Counted from the stretch's first letter, positions 10,821-19,529 are shown. The stretch: 64,000 nucleotides of DNA from an uncultured Gammaproteobacteria bacterium (GCA_958295465.1 OY282353.1:4145001-4209000), one strand, 5' to 3'. A program made the numbers and translations. Notes: generated by a model from the letters alone, not told the origin.

Positions 10821-11549
10821 ATGACCGACCTGACGACCCCGTCCTTCCGCCCCTTCGCAGGCCCCTGCGCCGCCGTGCACTCCGAAGACCCCGCCGTGTA
10901 CGGCGCCGGGGCCGCCCCGGCGTCCACCGAGGCCGAACGCCTCGACCGCCTCGACCGCGCCGGCCCCGCCGCACTCGCCTCCCACGAGCTCCTCGCCCTG
11001 CTCGGGCTGCGCCTCGACGCCCCCGCGCTGGCCGCCGCCGGAGGGCTGCGCGGGCTCTGCGACGACCCGTGCGACGCCCTGCGCGAGTCGGCAGTCCCGC
11101 GCGACGACCTGCTGCGGGTCCAGGCCCTCCTCGAAGTTCACGCCCGCTGGATGGAGGCGCGCCTGCACCGCGACGGCTTCATCGGCGGCCCCGGCGACAC
11201 CCGGCGCTACGCCGAAGCGCGGCTGCGCGGCTTCAGGGCCGAGGTCTTCGCCGCCTTCTTCCTCGACACCCGCCACCGCGTCATCGCCTTCGAGTCCCTG
11301 TTCCGCGGCACCGTCGACAACGCGAGCGTCCACCCGCGCGAGGTCGTGCGCCGGGCGCTGGTGCACAACGCCGCCGCGGTCATCTTCGCCCACAACCACC
11401 CCTCCGGCGTCGCCGAGCCGAGCCGCCTCGACCGCGCCATCACCGACCGCCTCGTCGACGCCCTCTCCACCGTCGGCGTGCGGGTGCTCGACCACCTGGT
11501 CGTCGGCGACGGCGAGACCGTCTCGTTCGCCGAGCGCGGATGGCTCTGA
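10821..11549 (+). CDS. RadC-like JAB domain protein
   Basis: A 242-residue protein from ATG 10821 with GGGAG upstream. The JAB/MPN metal site is complete: an upstream Glu in the FESLFRGTVDNASVHPRE block, then AHNHPSG near residue 190 and the following Asp in SRLDRAIT. The N-terminal ~100 residues contain the helical region seen before the JAB domain in RadC proteins. Chromosomal RadC has no settled function; in mobile elements these proteins are often beside parB, ssb or primase genes, as here. Its stop is 18 bp before the next gene. Confidence 0.88.
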   Translation: MTDLTTPSFRPFAGPCAAVHSEDPAVYGAGAAPASTEAERLDRLDRAGPAALASHELLALLGLRLDAPALAAAGGLRGLCDDPCDALRESAVPRDDLLRVQALLEVHARWMEARLHRDGFIGGPGDTRRYAEARLRGFRAEVFAAFFLDTRHRVIAFESLFRGTVDNASVHPREVVRRALVHNAAAVIFAHNHPSGVAEPSRLDRAITDRLVDALSTVGVRVLDHLVVGDGETVSFAERGWL

Positions 11550-11567
11550 AACGGAGGGAGCCACGCC

Positions 11568-12581
11568 ATGCACCCCCGCACCGCCGCGACTCTCGCCGCT
11601 GCACTCGCCCAATGCCCCGAGGCGGTGTGCCGGCGCTACCTCCCCCACGGGCGCCGACAGGGCCGCTACTGGGTCGCCGGCGACCTCCACGGCGCCCGCG
11701 GGCGCTCCCTCTACGTGCGCCTCCGTCCCCCGGGGCCGCCCGGCAAGTGGACCGATGCGGCCACCGGCGAGCACGGCGACCTCCTCGACCTCATCGGCCA
11801 CCGCATCGGCGCCTCGACGCTCGGCCCCGCCCTCGACGAGGCCCGCGCCTTCCTCGCCTTGGCCGTGGGGGTGCGCAACGTCCCGGAGGCCGCTCGGGCG
11901 GACCCGCCCGCGTCCTGGGACGGCGCCGCCGCGGCCCGGCGCCTGTGGAGACGCTGCCGGCCCCTCGACGGCACCCTGGCCGACGCCTACCTCCGCGCCC
12001 GGGGACTGGGTGATTGCCGCTTCCCGGCGCTGCGCTTCCATCCCGCGCTCGCCTACCGCGACGCCGCGGGCTGGCGCCGCTTCCCCGCCCTCGTCGCCGC
12101 CGTCTCCGGTCCGGGCGGCGCCCTCGAAGGCGTGCAGCGCACCTGGCTCCATCCCGCCCGTCCCGCCAAGGCCCCGGTCGCCCAGCCCCGCAAGGCGCTG
12201 GGGCGCGTCCACGGCCACGCCGTGCGCTTCGGGGCGCCCGGGGGAACCAGCACCACCCTGCTGGTCGGCGAGGGCATCGAGACCGTCCTCTCCCTCGTCG
12301 CCGCCGTCCCCGCACTGCCCGGCGCCGCCGCGCTCTCGGCCGGCAGCCTCGCCGCCTTCGTCCCGCCCCCCGGCGCCGCCCGCCTCCTCATCGCCGCCGA
12401 CCGCGACCCCGCGGGCCGGCGTGCCGCGGCCGGGCTCGAAGCCCGGGCGATGGCGCAGGGCCTCGCCGCCGTCGTCCTCGTGCCCGCGCACGGCGACTTC
12501 AACGACGACCTCGCCGCCCTCGGGCCGCGGGCGATGGCCGCGCGGCTCGCCCCGCTCCTCGGCCTCGGGGCCGGGCCATGA
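11568..12581 (+). CDS. Toprim domain protein (DUF7146/primase-helicase-like)
   Basis: A 337-residue protein from ATG 11568 with ACGGAGG upstream. The N-terminus has the pattern of the zinc-free primase-associated domain (KWTDAATGEHGDLLDLI). The C-terminus is a Toprim domain: catalytic Glu in LLVGEGIETVLS near residue 234 and the DxD motif in LIAADRDPAG near 278. Proteins of this type are found on plasmids, ICEs and prophages and are thought to act in element replication. It is the last intact gene of the backbone operon. Confidence 0.88.
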   Translation: MHPRTAATLAAALAQCPEAVCRRYLPHGRRQGRYWVAGDLHGARGRSLYVRLRPPGPPGKWTDAATGEHGDLLDLIGHRIGASTLGPALDEARAFLALAVGVRNVPEAARADPPASWDGAAAARRLWRRCRPLDGTLADAYLRARGLGDCRFPALRFHPALAYRDAAGWRRFPALVAAVSGPGGALEGVQRTWLHPARPAKAPVAQPRKALGRVHGHAVRFGAPGGTSTTLLVGEGIETVLSLVAAVPALPGAAALSAGSLAAFVPPPGAARLLIAADRDPAGRRAAAGLEARAMAQGLAAVVLVPAHGDFNDDLAALGPRAMAARLAPLLGLGAGP

Positions 12582-12639
12582 ACGGCCCCGGCGACGTGCT
12601 GCGGGCGCAACGGGACGCGGTAGGCGTTATAATCGGCCC

Positions 12640-12712
12640 ATGCGCTTCTTCAACACCGAAGGGCCGGTACGCCCGGACGACCACTACGCCATCCCGTCGC
12701 TGGACTGCTTAT
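12640..12712 (+). pseudogene. Truncated ATP-binding (AAA) protein, N-terminal remnant
   Basis: From ATG 12640 the frame reads MRFFNTEGPVRPDDHYAIPS and is then replaced by IS sequence. Many bacterial AAA ATPases begin 'MRYFNTEGPV..DHYCIPPLER' and reach the Walker A motif around residue 40, which is missing here. About 24 codons remain. A TATAAT-like hexamer lies just upstream at 12628. The gene was cut by the IS21-like remnant that follows. Confidence 0.6.
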
Positions 12713-12795
12713 TCCAGTCCAAAGTGGTCAGCGATTCCGGTGGGAGCATGACCACTTTTGCGGGATGCACCGGAATGGTGCAAGGGGTCTGACCC
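12713..12795. mobile_element. IS21-family-like terminal remnant
   Basis: The stretch contains CCAGTCCAAAGTGGTCAGCG and then TGACCACTTTTGCG. Paired 'AAAGTGgTCA / TGaCCACTTTT' blocks in this arrangement are typical of the terminal regions of IS21-family elements. No istA or istB reading frame follows, so only an end survives. It marks where the ATPase gene was broken. The family assignment rests on this short pattern. Confidence 0.45.
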
Positions 12796-12854
12796 CTGGA
12801 GTTGAGCGACGCGGGACAACCGGCCGCCGTAGGACCCTTCGAGGCTTTGAAGGA

Positions 12855-12915
12855 GCGTCCGGCGATGGCAGCCTGACTCAAGCAAATCCCCCTCCGGGAA
12901 ACGCGGGGCGGTTCA
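12855..12915. mobile_element. IS3-family right-end remnant
   Basis: Positions 12864-12915 repeat almost exactly the right end of the IS3 element at 24752-24808: GGCGATGGCAGCCTGACTC, then CTCCGGGAAAC and CGGGGCGGTTCA. It holds the last codons of orfB and the right inverted repeat only. Orientation is the same as the complete copy, so the interval between them is bounded by direct IS3 ends. Confidence 0.75.
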
Positions 12916-12985
12916 AGTCAGGTATGCTGTTAGATCTACCCGAAAGATCAGCCGTGAATTACTTCATGGCTCACAGGAGCAAGAG

Positions 12986-14233
12986 ATGCCGTTAATCGAA
13001 AGGAAGCATCTGCTACAGAGGTTCAGCAAGTGTCTAGCTGAAGCGACACAGGTGGACATCGCGGTCGCATGGGCTACACCATGCGACGCATTGGAAGCCT
13101 TGGCTGAGGGTGCCGACAACAGAACTACTATCCGCATTGCAGTCGGCGTATCGGAGAACATTACGGTTCCAACCACTCTCCGGCGTCTGCAGTGCTTTGC
13201 AGACCTGCGCATTGCACCTTCATCACCACAGCCCACATCGCTACAGCCCGGAATTTTTCATCCAAAATATTTCAGCTTTCATGGCCCCGATGGGACCATA
13301 TGCTGGATTGGCAGTGCGAATTTAACCCGAAGAGGATTCGGCGAAAACTATGAGCTAGTACACGAATTCGACGACAGCACTGGGGAGGGCCGGCGCTGGT
13401 TCGAATCCCTCTGGAAAAAATTGGATCCGGACCCTGGTCCAGCAATCGACAAATACGAAAAAGGATATCGGCCACCGAAACGTGACCCGCGACCACACAG
13501 GGGCAACATACCGGTTCGGGTGCCGTTGGCCAAGCAATCGACATGGAATAAGTTTGTTGAACAACTGCGAGCGCTTGACGATTACTGGCGCTGGGAATCA
13601 GATGGCGGATGGGACGTTTTGGGGGAAACACATAGCTGGCTCCATACAATCGCTACTGGTCGGGAGGTTGTTCGACTCCCGGATTGGACGAATTTGACGA
13701 AGCGCGAGCGCCACATCCTGCACGGAAAGGGAGTAGGAGAAGGAGATTGGGGGCTCTTGGGAAATTTGCGAGTAATTGGGCAACTTCGCAATGTGTTCCA
13801 TCCTAAATATATGCTTGGTGTCGGTCCAGTTCGGACGCAACTACGTGATTACGTGAACCAAGTGTTGAATTCAGACGACAACAGTATTGCACAGGATGCA
13901 CATATGGCGGTGCAGGCAATCACGAAGAATAAAAAGGAATTCCGTGATTTTGGACCTGCTGCCGCCACCCGCTTGCTTGCCCTTGCGCGTCCGGATCGCT
14001 TGGTCTCTGTGAATGGACAGTCGGCAAAGGAGCTCGGGAGGCTATCCGGACTGCCGACAACACCGAACAGTCTCGCCAACCATTATAAGAAACTTCTGAA
14101 ATGGGTGTACAAACAGCCTTGGTTCAAAGCCCCACCGCCCGACGATCCCTTGGAACGGACGATCTGGAATAGCCGCGCGGCGCTGCTTGATCCCTTCGTA
14201 TACAAATTCGTATACGAGAAGCCCGACGTTTGA
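12986..14233 (+). CDS. Phospholipase D-like nuclease domain protein
   Basis: A 415-residue protein with clearly lower GC than the backbone and ordinary rather than G/C-biased codons, suggesting recent transfer. The N-terminal third is PLD-like: IAVAW near residue 25, then HPKYFSFHGPDGTICWIGSANLT (H92, K94, with GSAN near 109), an HKD-type active site followed by ENYELV. Only one full HKD motif is present; such single-motif nucleases act as dimers. A second HPKY occurs near residue 272 without the rest of the motif. The C-terminal ~200 residues are not recognised. It lies among IS remnants and other restriction-like fragments, so a defence role is plausible but inferred. Confidence 0.75.
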   Translation: MPLIERKHLLQRFSKCLAEATQVDIAVAWATPCDALEALAEGADNRTTIRIAVGVSENITVPTTLRRLQCFADLRIAPSSPQPTSLQPGIFHPKYFSFHGPDGTICWIGSANLTRRGFGENYELVHEFDDSTGEGRRWFESLWKKLDPDPGPAIDKYEKGYRPPKRDPRPHRGNIPVRVPLAKQSTWNKFVEQLRALDDYWRWESDGGWDVLGETHSWLHTIATGREVVRLPDWTNLTKRERHILHGKGVGEGDWGLLGNLRVIGQLRNVFHPKYMLGVGPVRTQLRDYVNQVLNSDDNSIAQDAHMAVQAITKNKKEFRDFGPAAATRLLALARPDRLVSVNGQSAKELGRLSGLPTTPNSLANHYKKLLKWVYKQPWFKAPPPDDPLERTIWNSRAALLDPFVYKFVYEKPDV

Positions 14234-14309
14234 TTTCAGGCATTAACTGAATCGTGGTTCTCTCTACCGGGAATGCGTACGGCCGCGGTCGCGTGAGACG
14301 GATTGTGAA

Positions 14310-14714
14310 TTACGCCTTGCGTTCGGCGGGGGGAATCCGGCCGGTGACCGATTCGACGCGGACCTTCTCCGGTAGCGCGCCGCGCAGGTGGCGCGCGACG
14401 TAGTCCGCGGTATTGACGAAGCGGCAGAAGACGACCGGATGGAAGCCTTCCTTCAGGAACGCCTTGACCTCGCGCACCGCGCCCTGAAGCTTCCGGTCCT
14501 CCGCAGGGGCGATGGCGCCGGCGCGGCGGGCGAACTCCAGCAGCTTGCGGCGGGTCGCCGCACGGCCGCCTTCGGTGTCCGAGCCGGGGCTCAGATCGAG
14601 GGACAGAGTGTCGTCATCGTCGCCTTGGTCGAGGACGGTGCGGCGGCCCACTTCATCCACGTCTTCCCATTCTTCGGCCTGATCGGCGGCGGCCCGGCTG
14701 TGCAGGGTGGCCAC
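14310..14714 (-). pseudogene. SNF2-type helicase fragment (DrmD-like)
   Basis: The reverse frame encodes about 130 residues matching the start of the C-terminal helicase domain of large SNF2-like helicases: EVKAFLKEGFHPVVFCRFVN, then ADYVARHLRGALP and SVTGRIPPAER. This order is seen in DISARM DrmD-like and related defence helicases. Both the ATPase domain and everything after IPPAERKA are missing. The 5' side stops near a GTAAGCG sequence (14721) that looks like an IS66 end, so an insertion probably broke the gene. Confidence 0.6.
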
Positions 14715-14720
14715 CGCAGC

Positions 14721-14745
14721 GTAAGCGCCCCGGGAACGGCGCTAT
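14721..14745. repeat. Possible IS66-family terminal inverted repeat
   Basis: GTAAGCGCCCCGGGAACGG starts immediately upstream of the helicase fragment. IS66-family termini characteristically begin GTAAGCG. No matching opposite end was found, so this is a candidate end of the IS66 remnant whose tnpC pieces lie at 15,100-17,130. Confidence 0.35.
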
Positions 14746-14756
14746 TGACGCGGATT

Positions 14757-14845
14757 GATAGTCTCTTACCCGTGAAGTCTTCGACAAAACGACGAAAATT
14801 TTTCCGTCAACCGGCGTTTGGTTCCGGCTATGCCGGGTTGGGGAC
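14757..14845. repeat. Long inverted repeat, left copy
   Basis: The block starting GTCTCTTACCCGTGAAGTCT and running to GGCTATGCCGGGTTGGG recurs, inverted, on the far side of the IS cluster (17,111-17,142 plus 18,533-18,600, split by IS256). About 70 bp match with only a few differences. It may be the terminal repeat of an unidentified element or a dispersed MITE. A piece of it (GGGACTTATATGCG) also recurs inverted at 15,083-15,098. Confidence 0.7.
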
Positions 14846-15210
14846 TTATATGCGATAGTGCCCACGATGAGGCAGGAAGCGACAACCACGCTCCATCTCA
14901 CCGAGGGGAAACAGTGCGGCATTCCGGGCGGGGACTGTCCGGGGGCGTCGGAGCAACCGCAGCGTCGCACCTGCGGCCACCCAGGCCGGTGAACCACCTT
15001 TGGGCCGCTCGAACGGGCTGTAGAGGATTGGCATATCCGGAATGGAGTCCATTACAGCGGAAACCCTGAACGAGGGGTACTACCGCATATAAGTCCCGAT
15101 TGATAAGGGGGCCTTGGAGCGAGTGACGAGTGAGGGTATCGGAGTCGAGCCGGGTGGGCAGCAGGGCTTCGACCTCGGCGAGTGATTGCGCCTTGGGCAG
15201 TTCGGTGAAC

Positions 15211-16871
15211 CCGATTGTTGCATAAACGTGCGACAAATAGACGTCAGGCGACGGCGTTCAGTGTTGCGAGAGCCTGCCGGAGCTCTCTTTCGAGCCTTTC
15301 GTTGCTGTTCATGGAGAGGACCAATTTGCCGGCGGGGCGAATCATGCGCCCGGCGCGTTGGATGAGGGTACGGCGAAGGATTCCAACCTCCCGGAAGCAC
15401 CACAGCGCGGCGCGCTTTGCGGTGGTGCCACGGGCGCGAGGGTCGAGTTGGATCTGCAGCTCGCGAGTGAGGTTGTGAGCAACAATGCCGGCGAACATGT
15501 ACAGTTGGTTGCCGACTCGGGTCTTGACCGGTATGTAATCCATCTGGCAATGCGTCTTGAGTTCGGCGAAGATACCCTCCTGCGAACCGCGGCCTTCGTG
15601 GAAGGCGACGACCTTGCGTGGGGTCATTCGTTTGTTGGTGACGATGACCTTGAATTCGTACCCGTATTCGGTGGGCTGGAACAGGTCGAGTTGGATCGGC
15701 AGCTTGTGTTGGCATCTGACCTGCTTTCTGATGAAGATGAAGCGATAGCGGGCGTTCCACGACTTCGGCTTCCAGCGGGTCTCGAAGTAATCGAGCCCGA
15801 CCGCCATGCGTCGCCATCGTTTTCTGCCTTCGACCAGTTCCTTGAGGGCGGCAAAGCGCTCGAAAGGAACCGAGATGGTGAATTCGACCCCCGACGAATG
15901 CAGTCGTTCAGCGATGGTTTCGTTGAAAAATGCGCTGTCGATGCGAGTCTCTACCTTTGCACGGGGAAGGCACGAGCGCACGTGGCTGATACAGTGGCCG
16001 ATGAAGGTGTCGGCCCCGTTGGAGTCGTGTACGTTTCCAGGACGATGGTGAACGTCGAGGATCTGGTCGGTCTGGGCGACGGTGCAAAAGAGGGGGTAGT
16101 AGCTGCGCGCGCCCTTCTTTTTCTTGTTGAAACCCACTGCGGTTCCTTCGGCATGCCGCCCGGTGCTCAACACCGACCCGTCGTAATCGAGCGTCACTCT
16201 CGAAAATCCCTCGTCTACCAGACGCTCCATGACCAGATGTCTCGATTCACTTCGCACTTTGGCGACACTTTGTTCATCTGCACTGGCGAGCGACCGGCTG
16301 AGCGTGGATACGTCCGGCAATCGCTTCAGACCGAGAACCCGTTTGACCATCTCGTCATCACGGTAGTAGTCCACGTCTCGCAGCCGCCGGTGTCCGATGA
16401 TCAGATGCACGACCAGCAGCATCATGATCATATGATGGCCGTAAATCGGATTGGCCTTCAGGTGGCGGAAACATCGCCACAACCGTTCTTTGATGCCGAT
16501 GAGAGAGAAGAGGTGTTGAAAGACGATGAGTCCCGAATACGATGTCAGGCTCTGCTCTTCGAATCGGATGTCGAGACCCAGCTTGGCTTTACCTCGAACG
16601 TCGGCTCGGCTATGCTTCATCTTCGTGGTCTCCGTTTCGCTTGGTACGTTGTTGTTGGCAACGACTATTGTACCAGCTTCGGAGACCACGTTTCTCTCTA
16701 TTACATTCGTTTCACAAATGACTCCGTACGACTTTGCACAAGATTCAGGAATATCGCGTGTGGCTTATTCTCACTGGCAGTGAACTTGAGCCACACGCTG
16801 TTTCGGTCTGAAAACCCCGTGTTTTGTGCAGCGAACGCATGTCTGGGTGGAAATGTTATGCAACTGGCAGG
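15211..16871 (-). mobile_element. IS1380-family insertion sequence, complete
   Basis: A complete element with related ends: left CCGATTGTTGCATAAAC and, reversed, right CCTGCCAGTTGCATAAC. It is flanked by a perfect 5-bp duplication TGAAC at 15,206-15,210 and 16,872-16,876. Five-base duplications and CC-starting ends fit the IS1380 family. It sits inside the IS66 tnpC fragment, so it arrived later than IS66. Confidence 0.9.
15244..16620 (-). CDS. IS1380-family transposase
   Basis: A 458-residue transposase. ATG 16620 (MKHSRADVRGKAKLG) is preferred because GGAG lies eight bases upstream; a longer frame from a GTG at 16,689 is possible. Family features in order: HHMIMMLLVVHLIIGHRRLR, an Asp in RVTLDYDGSVLSTG, the second Asp in VETRIDSAFFNE, and the C-terminal Glu in GRGSQEGIFAELKTH. 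Length fits IS1380 transposases and no stop interrupts it, so it is probably active and could also mobilise the MITE at 25,976. Confidence 0.92.
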   Translation of the reverse strand: MKHSRADVRGKAKLGLDIRFEEQSLTSYSGLIVFQHLFSLIGIKERLWRCFRHLKANPIYGHHMIMMLLVVHLIIGHRRLRDVDYYRDDEMVKRVLGLKRLPDVSTLSRSLASADEQSVAKVRSESRHLVMERLVDEGFSRVTLDYDGSVLSTGRHAEGTAVGFNKKKKGARSYYPLFCTVAQTDQILDVHHRPGNVHDSNGADTFIGHCISHVRSCLPRAKVETRIDSAFFNETIAERLHSSGVEFTISVPFERFAALKELVEGRKRWRRMAVGLDYFETRWKPKSWNARYRFIFIRKQVRCQHKLPIQLDLFQPTEYGYEFKVIVTNKRMTPRKVVAFHEGRGSQEGIFAELKTHCQMDYIPVKTRVGNQLYMFAGIVAHNLTRELQIQLDPRARGTTAKRAALWCFREVGILRRTLIQRAGRMIRPAGKLVLSMNSNERLERELRQALATLNAVA

Positions 16872-17142
16872 TGAACACGTGGCGCAGGGAGGCGTAGGGT
16901 TCGAGTGCGTTGGCCTTGGCGGTTTCAATCAGCGAGTAGAGCCGGGCGCTGGCGTTGGCGCCGGCCACGGTATCGGCGAAGAGCCAGTTGCGTCTTCCGA
17001 GGCAGAACGGGCGGATGGCATTCTCGACGGGGTTGGTGTCGATGCCGTAGCGGCCGTCGTCACAGAAGCGCACCAGCGCGTTCCACTGGTTGTGGAGTTG
17101 ACCCGATTTCGTGGACACCCAACCCGGCATAGCCGGACCAAA

Positions 17143-18532
17143 GAGCTATTGTCAAATCTGGTGTACGACGGGTTGTTCATGCGGCGGCTCTGCTGTCCTT
17201 GATGACCTCGATGCCGTCGTTGAACTGGACTCCCTCAATGACCTTCGCGAGGTGGCGGAAGCCACGCGGCCGGCGCCAGGATTTCTCCGCGCACCGGCCC
17301 ATCTTGTAGATCATCGAGAGCATGGTCTTTCGGGTGACGCAGCCTTTGGCTCGCGAGCTTCGATGGCGGATCGTGGCGAAGGCCGACTCGATGACGTTGG
17401 TGGTTCGAAGGTGCGTCCAGTGCGCGGCGGGGAAGTCGTAGAACGCGAGCAGTTCGTCGCGGTCGCGAGCCAGGCAGGCGGTGGCCTTGGGGTACTTGTC
17501 GTCGTACCGTTCGAGCCACTGGTCGAAGGCGCGCTCGGCCTTCGCCCGGGTCTCGGCCATCCAGATCTCGTGCAGCCCCTGCTTGGCCTTCGCCTGGCCG
17601 GACTTGGGGAGGGAGTTCAGGACGTTCCCGGTCTTGTGCATCCAGCAGCGCTGCGTGCGGGTGGATGGAAACACTTCCGACAGTGCTGCCCAGAACCCCA
17701 TCGCCCCGTCGCCCACGGCGAGCTTCGCCGGGCGGGTGAAGCCGCGCTGCTTCATCGCCAGCAGCACCTCGCGCCAGCTCTGGGTGGACTCACGCACCCC
17801 GTCCTCGATGGCCAGGAAGTGCTTCTCCCCGCGGGCGTTCACGCCAATGACCACCAGCACGCATAGCCGCTCGCCTTCACCGCGAAGGGCGCTGTAGATG
17901 CCGTCCGCCCACAGGGAGACTCACTCGTCGCCCAGGCGCCGACGGCACCACTGCCGGTACTCCTCGTCCCAGCTCCGCTTGAGCCGACTGACCACGTTCG
18001 CCGACAGCCCGCGCGCGGCCTGCTCGCCCACCAGCGCCGCGACCGCCTCACGCATCTGCCCGGTGGACACCCCGTGCAGGTACAGCCACGGAATCGCCGC
18101 ATCAAGACTCGCGCAGCGCCGAACGTAAGGCGGCGCCACCGAGGAGCGGAACGGCTCCGGCGCACCCGAGCGGCTGCGCGCCTTGGGGACCCGCACGTCC
18201 ACCTCGCCGAGTCCGGTGAGAATCTTGCGCTCGGGGAGGTGCCCGTTACGCACCACCCGCTGGCGCACGTCGGGCAGCTTTTCATGCCCGAACGCCGACA
18301 GGTACTCTTCGAACTCCGCCGAGACCGCGGCCTCGATCAGCCGCCTCGCCCCGGACCGCAGAAGCTCCGTGAGGGGGTCGGGAACCAGCGCTGGCGCCGC
18401 CAGTGAAACCACAGTATCGTTGCTCATGTGCGGTGTGCTCCTCTTGCCGAAACCGTGCCGTTCACAACTCGATTTCAGCAAAGACACGCCGCACGTCTCA
18501 ACTCATCCGTACACCACTTTCGACCATAGCTC
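17143..18532 (-). mobile_element. IS256-family insertion sequence
   Basis: The ends are imperfect inverted repeats starting GAGCTAT: left GAGCTATTGTCAAATCTGGT and reversed right GAGCTATGGTCGAAAGTGGT, both continuing GTGTACG. The flanks are GGACCAAA (17,135-17,142) and GGAACCAAA (18,533-18,541), an 8-bp duplication with one base lost on the left. It is inserted in the right copy of the 70-bp inverted repeat, whose uninterrupted form (CCGGAACCAAACG) is seen at the left copy. Confidence 0.88.
17177..18427 (-). pseudogene. IS256-family transposase with in-frame opal stop
   Basis: The reverse frame from ATG 18427 gives a typical IS256 transposase of 416 codons: EFEEYLSAFGHEK near the start, WADGIYSALRGEG with the first Asp, AVGDGAMGFWAAL with the second, and TNVIESAFATIRHR with the Glu. 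It is interrupted in the same frame by TGA at 17,921-17,923, between RLGDE and VSLWADG, where the family has Trp (TGG). This is one substitution, not a frameshift. As written, no full transposase is made unless the stop is read through. Confidence 0.9.
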
Positions 18533-19103
18533 GGAACCAAACGCCGGTTGGCGGAAAAATCTTCGTCGTTTTGTCGAAGACTTCACGGGTAAGAGACCAA
18601 CACTGTGCCTGTCCAAACGGTGCCATCCGTGCTCTACTGTGCGCATCCGATACCGTTTTTTTCGTGGGGTACGGGTGAACGGATCGCGTTTCGTCCTATG
18701 GATACATGGGTTTCATGGAAGACGCCCGTTTCCCAGAGGGATCGCGGCGAAAGGCTCTTGGGGATGGACTGCTCGTGTTGCCGGGGATGGTCCGGCGAAA
18801 AGCTCATGCGGGCGGGACGCCCACGGGCAGAGTCCGCATAAGTGCATGATTTTCCTTTGAAATTCGCCATTGATGGAAAACCGTTTCCCCTGTCATTTCC
18901 CACAAATGGATCGCGATACATCCAGCTTGCGCGATCATGCCGGATAGGCCATCATCGCGCTACCGTCGTCCGAAGCCTCATTGAAGCAACCGAACGGGCA
19001 TCGACGTTCGGAACGCAATCATGCACGTTCCTTCGAACGTGCGGTACTCTCTCAAGCTCGCAACGGCCGGCGCTCACGGATGGACTGGCGCAACCAGGAA
19101 CGA

Positions 19104-19453
19104 ACGGACCGGGTTCGACTCGAAGCGCTCACGACGGCGCTCGCAAGGGGGCAAGAAATGAAGCAGCGAAAATTGGCGCGTAAACTGGAAGTTGAGTACG
19201 ATGGCGCACCGAAAGACGAAAAAGTTGCGCATATTATCTTGTTCGGCATCAAATATGCCGAGGAACTGAAGGCCGCGACGAAACAGGCTGGTTGCTCGAT
19301 ATGGAAAATAATAAAATCGAGCGGCATAACAAAATCTCAAGGCTTGGAGAAATACACCTATACTTCAGAGATCAATTATGGCATGACACTGGCGCAGTAC
19401 GTGAAACCAAAGAAATAGGGACGGACCGGGTTCGATTCGAAGCGCTCACGGGC
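19104..19453. repeat. 30-bp direct repeats flanking the HTH-like gene
   Basis: CGGACCGGGTTCGACTCGAA at about 19,104 and CGGACCGGGTTCGATTCGAA at about 19,424 each continue GCGCTCACG, with one difference in 30 bases. The core GGTTCGAxTC resembles a tRNA T-arm, so att-like sites are possible, but no integrase or tRNA is visible. A local duplication is equally likely. Confidence 0.55.
19158..19418 (+). CDS. HTH-like domain protein
   Basis: An 86-residue protein. ATG 19158 is chosen because GGGGG lies just upstream and the length matches relatives; the frame is open further left to 19,080. The pattern AHIILFGIKYAEELK, then SIWKIIKSSGITKSQGLE and MTLAQYV, matches a small HTH-like family found on mobile elements (typically 'IHLFGIKYA..L...EI...AGI..SY..EI.KGM.L..YV'). 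These are probably DNA-binding regulators. Lower GC than neighbours. A 30-bp sequence just before it recurs just after it. Confidence 0.65.
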   Translation: MKQRKLARKLEVEYDGAPKDEKVAHIILFGIKYAEELKAATKQAGCSIWKIIKSSGITKSQGLEKYTYTSEINYGMTLAQYVKPKK

Positions 19454-19529
19454 GGACTGTAGCAACTATCGAATAACGCCATGCTGGCGCAGTTTCGCGA
19501 TAGCCTCTGTCATGGTGCCGGTTCCTTTC

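Larger units (their letters stand above)
15060..17130 (-). pseudogene. tnpC: IS66-family tnpC fragment, split by IS1380
   Basis: The C-terminal part of an IS66 transposase is in two pieces. The 5' piece (17,130-16,877) encodes LHNQWNALVRFCDDGR, TNPVENAIRPFCLGRRNW and LYSLIETAKANALEPYASLR, hallmark IS66 blocks. It breaks off after HVFT. The 3' piece (15,210 downward) resumes FTELPKAQSLAEVEALLP, the usual IS66 C-terminus. The N-terminal two thirds, including the first catalytic residues, are absent. The insertion of IS1380 between the pieces duplicated TGAAC. Beyond ALLP the frame runs on into unrelated sequence. Confidence 0.85.
17109..18602. repeat. Long inverted repeat, right copy (split by IS256)
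   Basis: The sequence CACCCAACCCGGCATAGCCGG (17,115 on) and, after IS256, GGAACCAAACGCCGGTTGGC to GGGTAAGAGAC (18,533-18,600) is the reverse complement of the left copy at 14,757-14,845. The two copies face each other across the IS66/IS1380 remnant. From 18,603 to 19,157 I see no gene, only short unconvincing frames. Confidence 0.65.

Noticed and set aside
17101..17180. A second IS66 element start
   Set aside because: The sequence is the arm of the long inverted repeat and the IS256 left end.
19424..19453. tRNA gene suggested by GGTTCGATTC
   Set aside because: No acceptor stem, D-arm or anticodon arm could be folded around it.
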